Assembly: GCF_013409045.1 (NCBI RefSeq)
Contig: NZ_JACCBT010000001.1
Coordinates: forward strand, 8,844,669-8,908,668
Reading direction: 5' to 3'
Source: Actinomadura citrea
GTDB lineage: Bacteria > Actinomycetota > Actinomycetes > Streptosporangiales > Streptosporangiaceae
Length of the DNA stretch: 64,000 bases
Below the pieces are notes generated by a model that ran no database searches, had not been told where the DNA came from, and saw nothing but the letters and a program-made list of their open reading frames with translations. Positions 60,624 to 64,000 of this stretch are shown here, piece after piece. Numbering within the stretch: position 1 is the stretch's first letter; the number at the start of each line of letters is the position of its first letter. Made by a program: the position numbers and the translations under genes.

Positions 60624-62873
60624 ATGCTGCGGCGGGCGCGGGGGGCTTATGCCCAGGTGCATGGGCAGGCCGCGCCCTTCTACGGGCTGGCCGCCGCGGT
60701 CGCGGTCTCCGTTCCGCTGCTCGTCGGGGCGCTGACCGGGCACGCCGCGCAGGGGTCGATGATCGCGCTCGGGGCCTACCTCGTCGCGCTGCGCGCACCG
60801 GAGGGCCCGTACGGGGCGCGGGCGCGCAACCTCACCGTCGGCGTGCTGATCGTCGCGGTCGGGTCCGGGGTGGGCGGGCTGCTCAGCGGGCATCTGTGGC
60901 CGGCCGTGATCGTGGTGCCGCCGCTGGTCGCGCTCGGCGTGGCGGTACCGCGGATCGGGTCGACCGCGGGGCTCGCGGTGCTGCTGAGCGCCGTCCGGCC
61001 GCCGTCCGCGGACGTGGTGAACATCGGGCTGCTGGAGCTGGTGGGCGGGCTGCTCACCGCCGGACTGCTGCTGGCGCCGTGGCCCGCGCGGCGGCTGCGG
61101 CCGCTGCGGGAGGCGCTGAGCGAGTCCGCGGACGCGGTCGCCGAGGCGCTGGACGCCGTGGCGCAGGACGTGGGCGCCCACGACGCGGGGCCCCTCGACG
61201 CCGTCGAGCTGACGAATCCCGACCTGCTGGCGGTCACCCGCATCCCGGACTGGGAGGCCAAGCGAAGGGCGGCGTCGGAGTCGCTGACGGCGGCGCGCGC
61301 CACCTACGGGCTGTACCGGTCGGGACGGGCGGGGAACGAACCCACGAGGCCCGAGCGGGTGATCGACGCGCTGGGGCGCATCCTGCACGAGACGGTGACG
61401 CTCCAGGCCGTCCTGGAGGCGGCGAAGAACTACCCGCCGGACCGCGAGTGGCGGCTGGAGACGCAGACGGCGATCTCGGCGCTCGCGGCGCGGCTGCGGC
61501 TGCTGGCCGGGGCGGTCGCGACGGCGGGAGAGGCGCCGCTCGGCCGCGAGGAGTCCGCCGCCGTCCGGCGGATGGTCCGCGCCGCCGAGCAGATCAGGCG
61601 CGCCGGTCTCGCCGGCGACGAGGACCTGGTCGCGGTCGCGCTGATCGGTCAGGTGCGCCGCTCCGTCGACCGCATCGCCGGCGAGGTCGCCTCCACGCGC
61701 CGCCTCGTCGCGGGCGGCCTGCGCATCGGGTTCGCGGCGCCGCGGATGCCGGGCACGCTCGACCCGATGCCGGTCTGGGACCGGGTGCGCCGCGCCGTCC
61801 GCACGCGTTCCCCCACGTTCCGGCAGGCGTCGCGGGTGTACGTGACGGCGGTCGTGTCGATGGCGCTCACCGCCGTGCTGGGGATCCCGCACGGCCACTG
61901 GCTGACGATCACGGCGATGCTGAGCCTGCGCGCCACCTACGGCGAGACCGTGGACCGGCTCGTCCAGCGCGTCGGGGGCACCGCGGCCGGTGCCGCCGTC
62001 GCCGCGGTCATCCTGACGCTCGCGCCCGGGCAGCCCACCGTCGCGGTGATCGCGTTCTGCTTCGCGGGGGCCGGTTTCGCGATGCGCTCGGTGAACTTCT
62101 CCTACTGGGCCCTCTTCGGGACGCCCCTGGCGATGATGCTGCTGGACTTCTCCGCGCCCGCCGACTGGCGCATCGCCGGCGAGCGGATCGGCCTCACGGT
62201 CGCCGGGGCGCTGATGGCCTACCTCGCCGTCCTGCTGCTGTGGCCCGCCGGTCACCTCGAACGGCTGCCCGGCCAGCTCGAGCGGCTCCTGCGGACGCAC
62301 GCCGCGCTCGTCCGGATGACGGCGGACGTCCTCGCCGGGGAGCGGACCCGGCTGCCGCACGACACGATCGTGACCGCGGAGCGGGCGGCGGAGGCGGTCG
62401 CCGAGACCCGGACCCGGCTCGGCCACGAGCGGGTGCCCGACCTCGAACTGAACGACCGGCTGCGCAGAGTCGTGGCCGCAGCGCACCGCGCCCGCGACCA
62501 CCTCATCGCGGTCGCGAAGCTGTCCCGGGAGCGGGCCGTGGACACCGGGCCGATCCCCGAGATCCTCGACCGCCTCGCCGACCAGCTGGAGGACGCGGCC
62601 GGCCTGCTGGAGGATCCGGGGGAGCACGATCCGGAGGCCGGTACGCCCGTCGAGGAGCTCGGCGAGGAGCTCGCCGAGCTCGACTCCTACCTGTCCACGC
62701 TGACCCGGCGACGCCGCGCGGAGATCAAGGAGGGCGTCGGCCCCGACGAGCTCACCCCGCTGCGTCACGCCCTGTTGCAGGTCTCCGGGACCCGCTACAC
62801 GATCGGGGAGCTGCGCGGGGACGTGGACCAGGTCATCGCGTCGTCCCTGGAGGCCGCCGAGCCGCGCCGGTGA
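60624..62873 (+). CDS. FUSC-family inner-membrane transporter
   Basis: 749 residues. Two helical clusters of five or six transmembrane segments (about 25-155 and 400-535) are separated by a long cytosolic coiled region, the FUSC/YccS layout. GIPHGHWLTITAMLSLRATYGE is the conserved motif of the second cluster. FUSC proteins are thought to export aromatic acids or organic solutes. The C-terminal 210 residues are cytosolic and helical. It follows serB after 60 bases but past two hairpins. Confidence 0.9.
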   Translation: MLRRARGAYAQVHGQAAPFYGLAAAVAVSVPLLVGALTGHAAQGSMIALGAYLVALRAPEGPYGARARNLTVGVLIVAVGSGVGGLLSGHLWPAVIVVPPLVALGVAVPRIGSTAGLAVLLSAVRPPSADVVNIGLLELVGGLLTAGLLLAPWPARRLRPLREALSESADAVAEALDAVAQDVGAHDAGPLDAVELTNPDLLAVTRIPDWEAKRRAASESLTAARATYGLYRSGRAGNEPTRPERVIDALGRILHETVTLQAVLEAAKNYPPDREWRLETQTAISALAARLRLLAGAVATAGEAPLGREESAAVRRMVRAAEQIRRAGLAGDEDLVAVALIGQVRRSVDRIAGEVASTRRLVAGGLRIGFAAPRMPGTLDPMPVWDRVRRAVRTRSPTFRQASRVYVTAVVSMALTAVLGIPHGHWLTITAMLSLRATYGETVDRLVQRVGGTAAGAAVAAVILTLAPGQPTVAVIAFCFAGAGFAMRSVNFSYWALFGTPLAMMLLDFSAPADWRIAGERIGLTVAGALMAYLAVLLLWPAGHLERLPGQLERLLRTHAALVRMTADVLAGERTRLPHDTIVTAERAAEAVAETRTRLGHERVPDLELNDRLRRVVAAAHRARDHLIAVAKLSRERAVDTGPIPEILDRLADQLEDAAGLLEDPGEHDPEAGTPVEELGEELAELDSYLSTLTRRRRAEIKEGVGPDELTPLRHALLQVSGTRYTIGELRGDVDQVIASSLEAAEPRR

Positions 62874-62876
62874 ACG

Positions 62877-63347
62877 TCAGTCCTTGGGCGTGTGGACGGT
62901 GCGCAGCGTGCCGAGCCCGGGCCGGACGTCCGTCCACGCGCCGGGAGGAAGGTCGATCACGGCGAGGGTGCAGGTGGGGAAGGCGTCGGGGGCCTGGCCG
63001 GTCAGGTCGTGGACGAGGTGGTGCACGGACGGGTTGTGCCCGACCAGCAGGAGCGTGCCGGTCTCGTCCGGCGTCCCGGAGACGAGGGCGAGGAGCCCGT
63101 CGGGATCGTTGTCGTAGATGCCGGGCTCGAAGGCGACGTCCGCGTCCAGCGCCAGGCGGGCGAGGGTCTCCCGGGTCCGCGCGGCGGGCGAGCACAGGAC
63201 CCGCCCGGGGACGAGGTCGGTCGCGCGCAGCCAGTCCCCGGCCGCGGTCGCGTCGCGGCGCCCGCGATCGGTGAGCTTGCGGTCGATGTCGGGTATGCCG
63301 AGGCCGGCTTCGGCCTTGGCGTGGCGGAGCACGATGAGCGTGGGCAT
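62877..63347 (-). CDS. SixA-like histidine phosphatase
   Basis: 156 residues from an ATG; two in-frame starts at 63356 give three more. The RHG motif appears as VLRHAKAE, with the second catalytic His in LLLVGHNPSVHH. The SixA subfamily removes phosphate from phosphohistidine or small phosphate esters. It is convergent with the FUSC gene, with three bases between the stops, and shares a strand with the small membrane protein upstream. Confidence 0.9.
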   Translation of the reverse strand: MPTLIVLRHAKAEAGLGIPDIDRKLTDRGRRDATAAGDWLRATDLVPGRVLCSPAARTRETLARLALDADVAFEPGIYDNDPDGLLALVSGTPDETGTLLLVGHNPSVHHLVHDLTGQAPDAFPTCTLAVIDLPPGAWTDVRPGLGTLRTVHTPKD

Positions 63348-63357
63348 GGCCGCCACA

Positions 63358-63477
63358 TTAAGGGGCCGCGAGGGCCGCCAGGGTCCAGAGCACGAGCATG
63401 ATGCCGAGCATTCCGCCGATCACGATCGCGAAGCCCTTGGGCCCCGACATCGCCCGCTTGCCGCCGCCGCTCGCCAC
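63358..63477 (-). CDS. Small membrane protein, 39 residues
   Basis: The GTG at 63477 has GGGAGG about six bases upstream, which decides the start; the longer in-frame reading to 63609 is not supported. The protein is a basic N-terminus (SGGGKRAMSGPKG) followed by one transmembrane helix, FAIVIGGMLGIMLVLWTLAAL. It lies 10 bases before the SixA-like gene and is probably co-transcribed. Function unknown. Confidence 0.7.
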   Translation of the reverse strand: MASGGGKRAMSGPKGFAIVIGGMLGIMLVLWTLAALAAP

Positions 63478-63582
63478 GGCCGCCTCCCGAGATCGATCCG
63501 CTGGGTCGAGGGCGGGACGCCCCACCCCTCCCGCACAGCGTACGACCGGGCCCGGGGTGGTCGGACGGGACCCCTCGGAACG

Positions 63583-63621
63583 CGCGAGGGGCCGGCGGCG
63601 CGTCGCCACCGGCCCCTCGCG
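63583..63621 (-). terminator. Terminator after hppA
   Basis: A perfect 13-bp stem (63583-63595 with 63609-63621) and a 13-base loop, 9 bases beyond the hppA stop on the minus strand. Confidence 0.8.
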
Positions 63622-63630
63622 TTCAGTCGG

Positions 63631-64000
63631 TCAGGACTTGCCCGCGGACGACTCCTCGGCGTCCGACTCGGCCTTCGCTCCCGCCGGGTCGGCGCCTACG
63701 GCCGCCTCTTTCGGGGCGCCCTCGTCGAGTGCGCCCGCCGCCTCGCCGCTCTTCGCGGCGTCCGGCTCCGGCTTGCCGCCCTCGACGGCGGGATCGGTGG
63801 ACGGACCGCCGATCGGGTCGGCGCGCCGCTTGGAGATCACGATCGCCGCGACGACGACCGCGACGGACAGCACCGTGACGCCGACGCGCAGCGCGGTGTT
63901 GCCCGCATAGGTCACCACCGCGTCCGCGATCAGGAGCGCGACCAGGTTCATCACCTTGATCAGCGGGTTGATCGCGGGTCCGGCGGTGTCCTTGAAGGGG
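63631..64000 (-). CDS. hppA: Membrane pyrophosphatase, C-terminal part (cut by window edge)
   Basis: The last 122 codons of a gene that begins beyond base 64000. The reading from the edge starts PFKDTAGPAINPLIKVMNL, the conserved end of H+-translocating membrane pyrophosphatases, followed by the last one or two helices (VALLIADAV; LRVGVTVLSVAVVVAAIVI). These pump protons on hydrolysis of pyrophosphate. The Ala/Glu/Asp-rich tail after the last helix (about 65 residues) is much longer than usual and probably disordered. The in-frame ATG at 63951 is not the real start. Confidence 0.9.
   Translation of the reverse strand, partial: PFKDTAGPAINPLIKVMNLVALLIADAVVTYAGNTALRVGVTVLSVAVVVAAIVISKRRADPIGGPSTDPAVEGGKPEPDAAKSGEAAGALDEGAPKEAAVGADPAGAKAESDAEESSAGKS

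Noticed and set aside
59370-62768. An 1132-codon open frame on the minus strand
   Set aside because: It runs opposite serB and the FUSC gene across their intergenic hairpins and shows no recognisable domain.
1-64000. tRNA, rRNA, CRISPR arrays, insertion sequences, phage genes
   Set aside because: No cloverleaf, rRNA motif, spaced short repeats, transposase or integrase sequence was recognised by eye; a dedicated search could still find a tRNA.

Overview
This is 64 kb of very GC-rich chromosomal DNA from an actinomycete. Many genes start with GTG, and families typical of filamentous actinomycetes are common: DUF574 methyltransferases, GAF-type DevS-like kinases, a class F-type sortase, DUF2752, and PP2C phosphatases. 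The overall look fits Streptosporangiales/Thermomonosporaceae (an Actinomadura-like organism), but this is an inference from gene content, not a demonstrated assignment. No rRNA, tRNA, CRISPR array or insertion sequence was recognised.

Region 1 (1-17.4 kb) is an accessory lipid/polyketide locus and the most interesting part. A one-module PKS (ACP-KS-AT-degenerate DH-KR-ACP-degenerate carrier-TE) is followed by a crotonyl-CoA carboxylase/reductase. Divergent from them are a 14-helix MFS exporter with a 450-residue disordered tail and a GT1 glycosyltransferase. Facing these is an operon for a fatty acyl-AMP ligase and an MmpL3-like RND lipid exporter. The N-terminal ACP, acyl-AMP ligase, MMPL and TE recall the mycobacterial FadD32-Pks13-MmpL3 system. 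Here the extender would be an alkylmalonyl-CoA made by the carboxylase/reductase, and a ketoreductase is built into the PKS. The predicted product is an alpha-alkyl-beta-hydroxy fatty acid, probably glycosylated and exported. An identical inverted repeat (TTGTCA-N6-TGACAA) lies in front of both the PKS/MFS pair and the ligase gene and suggests joint control.

Region 2 (17.4-31.3 kb) holds a zinc-ribbon protein, a stalk-like surface protein, an IclR regulator, a DUF1232 protein, an alpha/beta hydrolase, an RlpA-like wall protein with a structured leader, a secreted Gly/Pro-rich protein, a TetR/LURP-one-like/di-iron ferritin-like locus with an AT-rich operator-like palindrome, a GH1 beta-glucosidase, a chorismate mutase, a receptor kinase whose extracellular domain is a cyclophilin, and a small membrane protein.

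Region 3 (31.3-43.2 kb) is metabolic and regulatory: GNAT and methyltransferase (overlapping), an MBL-fold enzyme, a DUF574 methyltransferase, an EEP nuclease/phosphatase, a luciferase-like monooxygenase coupled to an AraC regulator, an EphD-like epoxide hydrolase-SDR fusion, a MerR regulator coupled to a free GyrI-like domain, a CapA lipoprotein, a Fur C-terminal remnant with its own terminator, and a conserved hypothetical.

Region 4 (43.2-53 kb) contains a molybdopterin oxidoreductase next to a DUF2231-Rieske protein, an SH3-repeat surface protein next to a sortase, a TSUP permease, an ABC ATPase, a hypothetical gene ending in a 96/98-bp tandem repeat, an RDD protein and a DUF2752 protein. 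Region 5 (53-64 kb) contains a PP2C phosphatase, a coupled two-component pair, a coupled SDR-MFS-QueA-like operon, serB, a FUSC transporter, a SixA-like phosphatase, a 39-residue membrane protein, and the C-terminal end of the membrane pyrophosphatase HppA, which runs off the right edge.
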